Positions 1 to 10,758 of a stretch of DNA of 64,000 nucleotides are shown in pieces. The position numbers and the translations under genes were made by a program. Source of the stretch: Dipteris shenzhenensis (lineage: Eukaryota > Polypodiophyta > Polypodiopsida > Gleicheniales); the NCBI GenBank assembly GCA_047967505.1, contig CM106541.1; one strand, given 5' to 3'. The notes under the pieces were generated by a model, which was not told the DNA's origin, did not search any database, and was given only the letters and a program-made list of their open reading frames with translations. The first letter of the stretch is position 1. Every line of letters begins with the position of its first letter.

Positions 1-43
1 CGCACTACAACAATAAATAAACAAATGTTAGAAGCAGATTGAA

Positions 44-989
44 TCAAATGATTAAAGTATCAAGCCAAGAGATGTTCATATCAAACCTGAGGATGGCCAT
101 CATGACTTTGTCATTAGCCTCTTTCAAAGGGTAGGAGAGGATTGTAACTTCCTCGCTACCAAATGTCAAAACATGAGGTTGCTTGCTAATAATAACCCTG
201 ACCTCAAAAGAGCTCCCCATTTCATCCAATACAGCGGTTACATTAGGACAACTTATGGGTGTAGCAATCAATGTTTTCTCTAGATGCTCCACCACATTAT
301 GAATAAATGCCTTAATGGTAGATGACATAAATGCATGCAGATGCAAGTCTATATATGTCGACAATGAGATTTCACCGCCGCTCAAATTAAAAATTTGAGC
401 AAGGAGCCAAAAGCAGTTATATCGACTCTCCACCCACAACTGTGGCCATCATTCTGCTTCACTGCGGGGCATGTTACATACTCTATTTGATCTTCTAAGT
501 CACCTTCCATTTGCATAAGTGCATCTATAGCACCTACCAAATTCCGAGCCGATCTACACATCAAAATAGATAACATAAATGAATGTGCGCATTGCATAGG
601 ATGCATCTCATTGAAGTAATCGTGACACAGGTAGGTTATACTTACTCTGACACACTGCCATGGATAGATGCTATTGAATTAACAAAGAAACATTGTTTGG
701 CTAAGATGACCACAATCACCAAGCTCCAATGCAAGCTGCATTATCAATTAAGAATAATTATTATTTGACATAATCCTCCACAATGTAAGAGAAAGGCTAA
801 GTAAGGATTGATACTCACTCCTCGTGATATGCAGTAAAGATAACTCGTGCCGCAGTCAAATCAACAGGTTGCAACCATTTAAAAGCATCATCTATGGTCT
901 TTTGCTTATTGCTAACTACATTAGAAACAAGAGGATTGACCATATATGCATGTCTCTGTATATATAGGGGAAGCTGTTCTAAAACCATA
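44..989 (-). pseudogene. Ulp1/SENP-like (C48) cysteine protease domain, three exons
   Basis: Three minus-strand exons join in one frame. Exon a (989-819) follows an AG acceptor and ends at a GT donor (GTGAGT, complement of 813-818). Exon b (735-646) begins with the His-Trp pair of the Ulp1 family (HWSLVIVVI, His-Trp at 731-726) and ends at a GTAAGT donor. Exon c (from 553) carries the end of the catalytic site, AVKQNDGHSCGW, with the oxyanion Gln and nucleophile Cys. The usual Asp after the histidine strand appears as Asn (FVNSI). Ulp1 proteases cut SUMO-type conjugates, and such domains are also carried by plant DNA transposons. After CGW the natural frame reaches a stop at 382, while a shifted frame stays open down to 44, so a frameshift is likely. 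No canonical start was identified. The domain call is fairly sure; host gene versus transposon cargo is not. Confidence 0.62.
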
Positions 990-1260
990 CTGCAATAAAA
1001 AGAAAAGAATATTAGTTCATTTAATCCAATGGAAATACAAAAGCATAAAGTCAAGAAAAAGTTTATGTCAAACTTGAGGATGGCTATTATTGGCATTGTC
1101 ATTAACCTCTTTCTTGGAGTTTAATAGGATCAAAATGTCCTCTTCAACGAATAGAAAAGTAAGAGGTTGTTCTCAAACTTGAAACCTAACTTGAAATGAC
1201 TTCTCCATCTGCTACAAGGTATGATTATTTTCTAGACTCATACGATGGATAGCTAGAGCA
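70..1260 (-). repeat. Duplicated block within the Ulp1-domain region (70-260 and 1070-1260)
   Basis: The minus-strand peptide read from 260 to 70 (with QPHVLTFGSEEVTIL and LKEANDK) has a diverged partner read from about 1260 to 1070 (QPLTFLFVEEDILILLNSKK then EVNDNA). The two blocks flank the protease exons. The upper copy has stops and shifts. This points to an old internal duplication of about 190 bp rather than chance similarity. Confidence 0.55.
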
Positions 1261-1453
1261 GCTTTACTTTCTTGAGATGAGCTTCCTATATTCTCTACTC
1301 CAGCTATGTCCTCCTCATCCATGTCCTCCTCATCCTCCTCCTATAAAGGGATAAAATAATTATGAGATTCAAATTTTTAATTAATTATAATTTTAAAAAG
1401 CTTTTAAATAAATAAAGAAAACTAAGGATAAGTTTTCATACCTCTAGATATCT

Positions 1454-2061
1454 TCATGGTCTTTTTATGTAACCTTCGAAGGCAAGGTCAATGTCATATC
1501 CATCTCCTTTAGCTTGCTCACTATCGCTGGTGTCCTCACTATCATATCCAAAGCTTTTAGCATTTTCATCCTCTTTCTTGCTCTCAGCATACATGACCAT
1601 CTCTATGTCAGCATCCTCCATGTGAGATCGAACCTTTCTTATCATACTTCATTGTGAGAGAAGCCACGGTATCAAGGTACTCCAAGCAAGCAGGGCTCTC
1701 AATAATATTTATAGGGTGTCCTTTTCTGATAAGAGCTTCAAACAAATGTCCCATTTGACACACTGTGACTTCCCATCCGGACAACAGCAAAAATTCCCAT
1801 CATACTAATTAAAAGATCAGCACTTTTTATTGGCCTTTCATAGTAATTGGCATTACGATGGAGGGGACTTGGAGCTTCATGCTCTTCCAGCACTAGTTGC
1901 AATCTCTTTGCATTCCCTCTTATGTTGTTTTGTAAGGAGTGATCATTGTAAGGGCTCTTCATGCACAAGAAAAAGGTTTCAAGACTGTATCTTGAGACCA
2001 GATTCTCTCTTGTCCCTCTTTCTTGAGTATATACCATTGTAAATCTTAAGCTCATTGCCAT
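1454..2061 (-). pseudogene. Unrecognised coding remnants upstream of the Ulp1 domain
   Basis: Three overlapping minus-strand open stretches (1454-1645, 1608-1790, 1738-2061) read into one another through frame changes. The lowest is acidic (SKKEDENAKSFGYDSEDTSD) and the others are mixed globular-looking sequence. I do not recognise a family. They lie between the open stretch at 1979-2512 and the Ulp1 exons and share its strand, so they are probably pieces of the same multi-exon gene or transposon protein. Confidence 0.3.
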
Positions 2062-2512
2062 ATTGTTTTTCTAGGGTAGCAGACATTGTTTCCTTGTCAT
2101 CTTTATCAACAAATATGACAATGTTACATAGTCCCACTCTACCAATGGTGGTATGTAATATTCTGTCAAGGAGTTGACGAATGTCATCCGATGATATTTC
2201 ATAGATAAAGAAAATTTGAGGCCTCTCCCAAGCAGTGTCGTTGGACAAGAAATCATTCAATGAAATTCCCTTGCACTCAACACTCTTTCTAGACTCTGAA
2301 ATGATCTCATGTATGAAAAAAAAGCCCTTGTTCAAAATTTTTGCTTTTCTGAAAGTTTGCTCATTGATGAATTTTTGTGCATATGCATGCACATTTTTCG
2401 GAATATCACTTGCCATAGGAGTAATTTCAGATCCATCATCTTCTACCTTCACCCATTTGTGCACCCAAGCCTTCTGTTTAGCCGACGGTAAAGCTGATGC
2501 CATCTGCCTCAC
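1979..2512 (-). CDS. Hypothetical protein fragment, about 175 aa
   Basis: An uninterrupted minus-strand frame of about 175 codons; the first ATG is at 2503. Composition is that of a soluble globular protein, with KAWVHKWVKVEDDG near the start, an aromatic stretch (PQIFFIYEISSDDIRQLL) in the middle and a hydrophobic strand followed by charged residues (CNIVIFVDKDDKE). I cannot assign a family. It lies in the same-strand series that ends in the Ulp1 domain and is the longest open piece there besides 4318-4839. It may be an exon rather than a whole gene. Confidence 0.35.
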   Translation of the reverse strand: MRQMASALPSAKQKAWVHKWVKVEDDGSEITPMASDIPKNVHAYAQKFINEQTFRKAKILNKGFFFIHEIISESRKSVECKGISLNDFLSNDTAWERPQIFFIYEISSDDIRQLLDRILHTTIGRVGLCNIVIFVDKDDKETMSATLEKQYGNELKIYNGIYSRKRDKRESGLKIQS

Positions 2513-2634
2513 AATGCTATGATCAACTTTACATTGGCTAATTGGAATATTTTCCTACCAGCAAATATTCAATCGCACTCTTTACTGCATCACGCTTGAT
2601 CTACTGGATGATGCAATCTTCCATGCAATGATCT

Positions 2635-3209
2635 TTATCCTTTTTGCCAAAAAACCATTCTTTGGACATTAATTTCTCTGCAGCAAGATGTGTATTTGTC
2701 TGGCAAGTTTCTAGGCCTCCACATCCAAGCCGTCGTCTCTTTTTTCTCAATCTTCTTTGTGTTGTCTTTAATCAATGATGGAGCCTCATATGTAACATCT
2801 CCCTTCTCACATGCAAGACACACTTCTTTTATCTGATGAAAAACTTCATCACTACGGAAAAGTATGCTTGTGTAGTCTTGATACTTGTCCCTTACTGTCT
2901 TAAAGCTTGTCATCACCTCTGTTCTTTCCTGCTTTCCCCTTGGTACAATGGCACTCATGCATATGTAGAAGTCAACAAGTTATCCGCTTCCACTTTAGTT
3001 GCAGTTCTTTTGAGAGTGGTCACAGGAGAATTAAAAGCTCTCCATATGGTCCTAGCTTTGAGCAACATCTCTGAAGTGGAGGTGATCTTTCGTAGTGCAT
3101 GAATGTCATGATTAAGTCTTTCCGACTCAATCAGATATTTTTTCTCGTTCTTGAATATACAAATGCATGCAGAATAGTAGTGGAATTGAGACATGGAATT
3201 GAGGCACAC
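2635..3209 (-). pseudogene. Unrecognised coding remnants (two pieces)
   Basis: Two minus-strand open stretches (2955-3209 and 2635-2958) overlap slightly in different frames. The lower piece has a Cys pair (VCLAC) followed by a Lys-rich segment and CxxC-like residues, loosely like a small zinc-binding module, but too degenerate to name. Same strand and series as the pieces on either side. Confidence 0.25.
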
Positions 3210-3868
3210 TCATGAAGGTTTGATAAGTAATTTCTTGTTGTATGCCTCTCTAGAACGCTCATTACAAGCATAGGCATAGTGCTGACCATCTATTGCCTCA
3301 AATGTGCAATGAGCTAAGAAATTTCTCTTGGCATCCTTTATATGTCGTTCTAGATCATTCACTGAACTTTGTCCTTCCTGAAATGAGGGAACTTGTTTCC
3401 CAAGGAACTTAGTGAATTGCATCTCAAAATCTATAGGCTGAAAGAAATAGATGGATTGACTAGAATCTCCTTTGACTGGCCAAAATGCCCTTGGACAGAT
3501 TACCAAATTAGAAACAATTGTTTTTTCCCATCAATCAAAGCCTAAAAAATCTTTTCAGCATAGACTGTATCTAAGGTCCTACTATTGGTGAAGATGCTTG
3601 CTTTGACCAATGTTGAAGCATGTACAACTTGAGACTTTTGGCCCCATATATATCTTGGATCCTCATTTGTCACTACCTCATTCAAGCAAAGATTTAGGTT
3701 CTTCATTGATAACATTTCTACTTCTAAATCTGACTCCATTTCAAGACCCTCTATATCCTCTTCATGTTCTTCCTCTTCTCTTCTTTGCCCTTTCTTTGTA
3801 GATGAATGACCTCTTTTTTGAGTCATAGGACTTGGAACTGTAGCTCGTGAAGTACTCACCTTTTGCAT
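3210..3868 (-). pseudogene. Unrecognised coding remnants with acidic/basic tract
   Basis: Two minus-strand open stretches. 3542-3868 encodes a basic segment (QKRGHSSTKKGQRR) followed by a Glu-rich acidic run, a pattern common in nuclear proteins. 3210-3506 is globular-looking (QPIDFEMQFTKFLGKQVPSF). The short gap at 3507-3541 has no frame on this strand and may be a small intron or a decayed join. No family is recognised. Confidence 0.28.
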
Positions 3869-3970
3869 TTAATGTCGAGGTTTATTTTTTTGGGGCTCTA
3901 TCTAAACCACTTTAGATCACCCTACTTCTTCTTCTATTACCTCCACTTCAAGTATACTCAAGGGCTGCAC

Positions 3971-4276
3971 TTATTCTGTTATTCCATCAACTTCATGAGT
4001 TACACCATCTAAGTGAGTAATACCATGAACGAGAGATGCATGTGCACGTCCTATCTCATCTGGTGCATGTCTTGTCTCAACCAATTCAATTCCTATCTCA
4101 AATGCATGTGCATGTCCTGTCTCATCTGATGCATGTCGTGTCTCAGCCAATTCAATTCCTGGCTCACATGTAGATCCCTTGTAAGCATCCACATGTACAA
4201 GACCCTCATCCAATGCTACAATGTGTTCTGTCTCATCCACTCCAATTCCTCTCTCATTTGTATTACCTTGAACCAA
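3971..4276 (-). pseudogene. Short coding remnant with 22-residue tandem repeat
   Basis: A minus-strand frame of 101 codons holds two copies of a 66-bp unit (about 4041-4106 and 4107-4172) encoding GIELAETRHASDETGHAHA-like peptide. The unit length is a multiple of three and the copies differ mostly by substitutions, so the repeat kept the frame. No known family; part of the same minus-strand series. Confidence 0.35.
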
Positions 4277-4317
4277 GTCTAATGGCGTGTCTCATCACTT
4301 CCTTTCTCATGTGTGGA

Positions 4318-4839
4318 TTATTGCACCTTAGGTCCCTCCAATGAAGTTGAACCTTGTTCCATGACACCTTGAAAGTATTCAAGGATTATCTTCATTTTTC
4401 TTGCTTCCTCAATGGAAAATTCCTCCCACACATGTTGGAGGATCTCCAATGCAGGAACCAATTCAGGAAATCTAGGTGCTTTTGGAGGTGGCATCACAAA
4501 GTGCATTGCATCTGTCTTTGATAGAAGAAACAATCTGTTGCTCATTCTTGACTTTGTGTAAATCATCATTGTATTGCTATCTTTTTTAATTTTTACTCCT
4601 AGTAAGGTGCCCCCTTGAATCAAATTGCTCTTTGAGAAAGATACATTTGATGCCTGCTCATCTTTCTCTAACTCTCTCTTTGTCATCACTAGAATGAGAT
4701 TTCCTCTGCTGAGTACCAAGAACCATGCTTTCTTTGTAATGTCAACAATGGTCCAATTTGTGAAGTCCTTCAGGGCATAAATTCTTCCATTGTATTTCAG
4801 TGTCATACCATTGACAAATGTTGTAGCCTCAAGATCCAT
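4318..4839 (-). CDS. Hypothetical protein, first exon of the minus-strand gene?
   Basis: An open frame of 173 codons starting at a real ATG (4839-4837) and ending at a stop. The N-terminal half is rich in beta-type hydrophobics (NWTIVDITKKAWFLVL, LILVMTKRELEKDEQ), then a Pro-rich turn (PPPKAPRFPELVPAL), then a charged helical end. I do not recognise it. It is the most upstream open piece of the minus-strand series that ends in the Ulp1 domain, and is the likeliest true start of that gene. The next 340 bp upstream (4892-5221) is AT-rich with no convincing coding. Confidence 0.38.
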   Translation of the reverse strand: MDLEATTFVNGMTLKYNGRIYALKDFTNWTIVDITKKAWFLVLSRGNLILVMTKRELEKDEQASNVSFSKSNLIQGGTLLGVKIKKDSNTMMIYTKSRMSNRLFLLSKTDAMHFVMPPPKAPRFPELVPALEILQHVWEEFSIEEARKMKIILEYFQGVMEQGSTSLEGPKVQ

Positions 4840-5334
4840 CCTATATTAAAGCATAACAAAAATTTTAGGTACAAATAATATAATACTACAATTACTTTGA
4901 TAAATCAAAAGTACAATGAGTCCCATTGATACACCTCAAGTTTTCATTCTCCCCAATGGTATAAGTGTCAATTTCATGCTTTGCGAATAACCTAAAAGGC
5001 TTTACAAGGCTTAGATACATGCATAAATGTGAAAAAAAATAAGGATTTACAATGAACTCGTGGATAGTGTAAAATGAAATAAAGTACAACCGAATACAAA
5101 TTTGAAGTATGTCTGATATAAGTGCAATATGCTTTGTCAACTCCCACAATTGATACAAATATAATCTACTTTGTCCACTCCCATAACTGATACAACTGTA
5201 ATCTATCCTGTCCTGATACAACTTCCAATCATCTTGAAAGTTTTAAAACCTTGATCATTGCTTAAATGGTAGGGTTGTTGTGAGTGTGAAACCGCATGTG
5301 AACGAATGGACTGACTCCAATTAGGAACTAGTCA

Positions 5335-5530
5335 GGAAATTTTGAGCATGGCTTTGATTGGTTTTTTTGGAGTTCTCTCCTTTAAGGATAAACTAATCTA
5401 TGCTAATGTAGACTACACCAACCGTCGAAGTGAATAAAAGCAAGAAATAATTTCTTTTCCATTGTTCTTTTAACTATGCTTAGGTTGCGAGTTAAAAGCA
5501 AGAAATAATTTATTTTCCATTGTTCTTTTT
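5335..5530. repeat. Block shared with 34695-34850, containing a local tandem repeat
   Basis: Sequence from about 5341 (GCATGGCTTTGATTGG, AAACTAATCTATGCTA, CTACACCAA, AAAAGCAAGA, CCATTGTTCTTTT) recurs diverged at 34695-34850. Both blocks sit just upstream of minus-strand coding series, here the Ulp1-domain gene and there the CACTA-related copy. Within the block a stretch of about 60 bp (around 5440 and 5495) is duplicated in tandem. Confidence 0.6.
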
Positions 5531-5634
5531 AATATACTTAGGTTGCAAGATTAAAAAAGACGATTACTATTGAGACAAACAATTTAAAAAATGAGACAAT
5601 ATTTTAATTTACAAAAACTAATTTACTTACAACT

Positions 5635-6277
5635 CATAAGAATTTAACATTCATATTAATAAGAAGTTAAAATCTTAATAAATTTAAATTTGACTTTTTG
5701 AAAAATAATAAAAACTAAAAATTGAAATTGACTCCAAACCCTAAACCCAAACTCCCAAATCCTAAACCCTAACCCCCAAAACCTCAAACCCTAAAACCTA
5801 ACCCCAAACCCTAAACCCTAAACCCAAACCCCCAAACCCTAAACCCTAAACCCAAACCTCCAAACCCTTATTCCTAAACCCTAAACCAATACCCCAAAAC
5901 CTAAACCCTAACTCCCAAATCCTAAAACCTAACCCTAAAGCCTAAACCCTAATCCCCAAACCCTAAACCCTAACCTCCTAAACCCTAATCTCAAACCCTA
6001 ACCCTAATCCCCCTAATCCTAAACCCTAAACCTAAAACCCTAACCCCCAAATTTTAATCCCTAATCCCCTAAACACTAACCCCAAACCCTAACCCTAACC
6101 CCAACCCTAAACCCTATACCCCTAACCCCAAACCCTAAACCCAAACTCCCAAACCATAAACCCTAAACTCTAAACCCCGAATCCCCAAACTCCCAAACCC
6201 TTTTTTAATTCAAATTAATTTAAATTAAAACTAATAAGAATTTAAAATTCAAATTAATAAGAAGTTTAAAATTTGAC
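5635..6277. repeat. Interstitial telomere-like CCCTAAA array with AT-rich direct flanks
   Basis: From about 5731 to 6200 the + strand is dominated by variants of CCCTAAA (the C-strand of the common plant telomere repeat), with many CCCCAAA, CCTAAAA and CCCTAA variants, so the array is old and degenerate. It is bracketed by two related AT-rich segments in direct orientation (5635-5694 and 6233-6277, both with AATTAATAAGAAGTT and ending in a TTTGAC motif). This is not a chromosome end, as unrelated sequence continues on both sides. Confidence 0.8.
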
Positions 6278-6960
6278 AAAGTAAATTCTTATTAGTTTGA
6301 ATCACAAAATTTGAAATATAACTAAATTTAATTTAACTTAAAGTTTATGAAAAATATAAAAATTTAAACGTAAAATTAAGAAAATAAGACTTAAAATAAA
6401 AAATTCAATATTTAAGTAGAAGAAAATATTAATTCTCCTTAAAAGGAAATAAATTAAACTAATATACTAATGTAAGTTAAACTACTTTTAAATTTTTCAA
6501 AAAGGTGAGAAATTTGAAATTATACTTTCTATATTCCAAACAAAAAATGCATTTTTTCTACTATATTCCATAAGTTTTAGTTGAGAAATTAAACTAGTAA
6601 ATTGAAAATATAAGTGAAACTCGTTTTAAATTTTGAAAAAGATGGAAATTTTGAAATTCAAGTTTTCACAAGTTTGTCTTTTCACACACTTTTCAAGTTT
6701 CCACACGTTTGTCTTTTCAAACACCAAGGTTCATAGTTTAAAAAAAGGCGAGAAATTTAAAATTCAAGTTTCCACACGTTTGTCTTTTCAAACACCAAGG
6801 TTCATAGTTTTGTTTGTTTAAGTTTCGACTAAATCATACACCAAGGTACATAGTTTTGTTTGCAAGTTTCCACACGTTTACATTCTTCTTCACTATCTCT
6901 CCTCTAATACAGTGATCATAGCTCCCACACCCCTCCATCAAAACATCTCTCCTCTATCCC
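6278..6960. repeat. AT-rich intergenic DNA with a 70-bp tandem repeat
   Basis: No gene is supported. Between about 6650 and 6875 a unit containing CACACGTTTGTCTTTTCAAA then CACCAAGGTTCATAGTTT is repeated, clearest at 6697-6739 and 6765-6810, with a truncated third copy to 6875. The rest is AT-rich single-copy-looking sequence. Confidence 0.6.
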
Positions 6961-7026
6961 TCCTTGATCGTCGCGCACTCCTTTCTCCTCCTCATCGGTA
7001 AGATTTTCTATCTCTTTCATTCTTAC

Positions 7027-7199
7027 TCTCTCTCTCCCTCTCTCTTGTACTCTCTCTCACTCCCTCCCTCTCTAAATTTTCATCTCTCGTCTCTCTCTCT
7101 CTCTCTTGTCTCCTCTCTCCCTCTCTTTCTCTCTTCTCTCTCTCATGCGAGTACGCTTCTCTCTCTCTCTCTCTCTCGTCTCCCCTCTCCCTCTCTTTT

Positions 7200-7251
<52 letters not shown>

Positions 7252-7292
7252 CATTTCCTCTCCCATCTTCTCTTTATTTCCTCTCGTCTTCA

Positions 7293-7331
<39 letters not shown>

Positions 7332-7491
7332 CCCCTCCTCTTCATTTCCTCTCTCTTTCTCTCCCCTCGTCTCTATTTCCTCTCTCTCTCGCGTGTTGCC
7401 GCGACAACGGCACTCTCTCCCTACACCTCTCTCTCTCTCCTCTCTATCTTTTGCCTCTCTGTCTCTCTCCCTACCTCTCTCTCTCTCTCCC

Positions 7492-7545
<54 letters not shown>

Positions 7546-7758
7546 GCACTGCCGCGGTAGCAGCACTTTCTCCCTATACCTCTCTCACTCTCACTCTCTC
7601 TCTCTCTCTCTCTCTCTCCTTTGCTCTCTCTCTCTCTCTCTTATGCTGCTACGACAGCAACACTCTCTCCCTACCTCTTACTCTCTCCCTACCTTTCTCT
7701 CTCTCTCTCTCTCTCTCTCTCCCCCCCCACTGTCGTGGCAACGGCACTCTCTCCCTAC

Positions 7759-7843
<85 letters not shown>

Positions 7844-8606
7844 CTTCCTCTCATGTGTGCTTTGACAATCTAAGTTGCCACAAGATGCATATTCTTGAGT
7901 GTGAGGGAGTGTGACCTTGAATTGAAAGTGATGAGCATGATGGATATTGAATACACAAGTTGAGCCAATATATTAGTCCCAATCCCCCATGCATCACAAA
8001 ATTCAAGTAAATGATTTGGGAAGTTGTTTGGCAAATGCTCTATACATTGTAGTTATTATGTTCAAATTTTTAAAAAGTGCAAACGCCTTTGTAAACTCAT
8101 CAATAAAAGGAGATAAAAAGAAGCTCTAATATTTAGAGGAGCATTGCAGGTTACTCATGGACCTAGTGTCATGTCTCATGTTGATGATTCTATTCATTCA
8201 AAAAGCTAACAATTAAGGTTTGGATTGTGTTCAAAGTTTGCAACTAGAAATCATAATAAAGACAACTTAAACTCTCTCCAAACAATTGCAAATAATCTAT
8301 TACTCTCACTACTCATTGGCATTACTTTAGATTCAAATTAAAAAAACACTAGGATTTTATCGCACTCATACTAGTTGCCTATGCATATTAGTTTTATTTG
8401 CAAAATATTAAATCAATTTAATTATGTACGCATGTGAGCACACATTGACACACAATCTCTCCCTCCTAGCCCCACCCCCTTAGATGTGCCCCCTTCCCCC
8501 CCCCAAAATAATACACACACAACCCCCCCTCCCACTCCCTACCTTTCTCTCTCTCTCTCTCACTACTGCAGCAGTGACACTCTCTCCCTACCTCTTTCTC
8601 TCTCCC

Positions 8607-8650
<44 letters not shown>

Positions 8651-9020
8651 TCGCAGTAGCAGCACTCTCTCCCTCCCTCTCTCTCTCTCTCTTTCTCTCT
8701 CTCTACCATGGCAGTGATACTCTCTCTCTCTCTCCCCTCCCTCTCCTTTGCGCGCTCTCTCTCTCTCTCTCTCTCTCGTGCGTTGCCGCGGCAGTGGCAC
8801 TCTCCTACACCTCTCTGTCTCTCTCTCCTCTACCTCTCCTTTACTCTCTCTCTCTCTCTCTCTCGCGGCGGGCAGTCGCACTCTCTCCCTACAACCGCAC
8901 TCTCTCCCTACACCTCTCTCTCTCCTCTACCTCTCCTTTGTGCTCTCTCTCTCTCTCTCTCTCTCTCACTGTTGCAGCAGCGGCATTCTCTCCCTACACC
9001 TCACTCTCTCCCCTCCATCT

Positions 9021-9075
<55 letters not shown>

Positions 9076-9189
9076 CCCCTGCGGGCAGTCGCACTCTCTC
9101 CTCTACCTCTCCTTTGTGCTCTCTCTCTCGCGCTACCGTGACAACGGCACTCTCTCCCTACACCTCACTCTCTCCCCTCCCTCTCCTTT

Positions 9190-9229
<40 letters not shown>

Positions 9230-9241
9230 GCGACAGTGGTA

Positions 9242-9287
<46 letters not shown>

Positions 9288-9459
9288 CGTGGCAACAGCA
9301 CTCTCTTGCTACACCTCTCTCTCTCCTCTACCTCTCCTTTGTGCACTCTCTCTCTCGCGCTGTCGTGACAGCGGCACTCTCTCCCTACACCTCACTCTCT
9401 CCCCTCCCTCTCCTTTGCTCAAACTCTCTCTCACTGCCGTGACAGCAGCACTCTCTTCC

Positions 9460-9497
<38 letters not shown>

Positions 9498-9539
9498 CCG
9501 TGACAGCGGCACTCTCTCTCTCTCTGCTGCGGCAACGGC

Positions 9540-9570
<31 letters not shown>

Positions 9571-9585
9571 GCTACCACGGCACTA
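7027..9585. repeat. CT-rich satellite block, (CT)n plus a GC-bearing unit
   Basis: Long (CT)n runs, the longest 80 bp at 7761-7840, alternate with a more complex unit around the core GGCACTCTCTCCCTAC, usually preceded by a CG-rich stub such as GCCGCGACAAC. The unit recurs many times in 7380-7770 and 8560-9560 with variable (CT)n between. A 680-bp stretch of ordinary AT-rich sequence (7856-8534) splits the block in two. The long Leu/Ser frames that cross it exist because CTC/TCT repeats lack stops and are not genes. Confidence 0.9.
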
Positions 9586-10350
9586 TCTTTTTTGGCTCAA
9601 AAAATGAAGCTTGTAAAGCCCTTACAAGGGTAAGGGTCCTATAGAAAGGTGACTTGTATATTTCTTTCTTTACAGCACGCAGCGTAGAGGGAAGTTTCCT
9701 CTTTGTCAACTCTCATCAAGCCACTTGTCACAATCTTAGACCTTGATCTTCAAGAGATCTAATGGTCTAAATTGTGCTCTATTTTTTGATGTTTTTAAAG
9801 CTTTTTTTTTTTAATTCAATTGAGGAGGTCCCTCGATTGGAGTCCAATGATATGCTTTAATCTCTGGGCCAATCTCTGGGCCGATAAATCCTCGAAGTTG
9901 TATGGGGGGAACAAGGTCCATATATAATATGCATGGATTTCCTTAAAATTTTTCAAATATGCAAGGGAAAAATATGAAAATTTCATGTCGCCACTCCTAC
10001 AAAATATAAGGTATATACCTTGAAAAATATACAAGATTTTAAGATTTGTACATATCTTTCATAATATGTGAGGCCCAAGGGAGAGGATCTTTTGGATGAG
10101 GGGGAGGTAAAACAAAAAATACACTTAAATATGAAAACTCATCTCCTTTCAAATTAATGTACCCAAATTTCAAGGTGTAAAGACATATTTAAAGCTCTTT
10201 TAGTGTAAACACAACCATGTTAATTTGAATAATTTCTACTCATGGCATATTGTTAGATTCATCTCATACTCAAGATTTTGATAGGTTTTCTTACTAAAGA
10301 GATTTGGTGCCCCAGTGACTAGTCTTTGCGCCCTCTATGGATCCTAAGGT
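9586..10350. other. Intergenic sequence, no feature seen
   Basis: Mixed AT-rich sequence with no family, motif or repeat that I can support. Short open frames here lack any recognisable feature. Confidence 0.5.
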
Positions 10351-10758
10351 ATGATCGATGTTTTGGGAAGTCGTTCACTCATATCCCTCACAGGCGATCC
10401 AGCCAAAAGGGTAAAGGAAGCTGTAATGACATTTTTTAGGAGGCCGGAGGCGCTACAGATGTACACAAGGAGGACAGACGCAAGCATAAGAAAGTTTCTC
10501 GACATTTATTAACAAGGTAAAGGGTAGGTAATGGTGTTCCCTTTGATGAAGCGCTTTACCTTTTCATTGGTGTGCGAGCTTCTTATGAGCCGATACGAGA
10601 AGGAGGAGCAGCAGATGTTGGAAGACAGCGTGCTATCAAGCCTAGAAAATAACATTTCCCAGGTTTTGGTCCCATCTTCACAATGTGCTATCAACACTCC
10701 ATTTTTTGAAGTCTACAATAATATGTGCTACATGACGAAAGAAAACCTGCTTGCATGA
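10351..10758 (+). pseudogene. Cytochrome P450 fragment (CYP85-clan-like)
   Basis: From 10351 one frame reads LGSRSLISLTGDPAKRVKEA, then FFRRPEALQMY and a D-containing helix, then two in-frame stops, then VFPLMKRFTFSLVCELLMS and EEQQML. This order matches the B'-to-E helix region of plant P450s of the CYP85 clan (G-x-x-S-L, H/A-K-R-x-R, F-x-x-P-E-A-L-Q, then P-L-x-K-x-L-T-F-S-L-x-C). These enzymes oxidise terpenoids and steroids at the ER membrane. The haem-binding Cys loop, I-helix and N-terminal anchor are absent, so it is a dead internal fragment covering perhaps a quarter of a normal protein. Clan assignment is by motif only. Confidence 0.68.

Noticed and set aside
3-12. CACTACAACA as a CACTA terminus
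   Set aside because: No matching TAGTG end or 3-bp target duplication could be seen; the window starts two bases before it.
5731-6200. True chromosome end
   Set aside because: The array is highly degenerate and unique sequence continues on both sides.
7106-7914. Long Leu/Ser-rich open frames (up to 255 codons)
   Set aside because: They follow from (CT)n lacking stops in any frame; no protein features.
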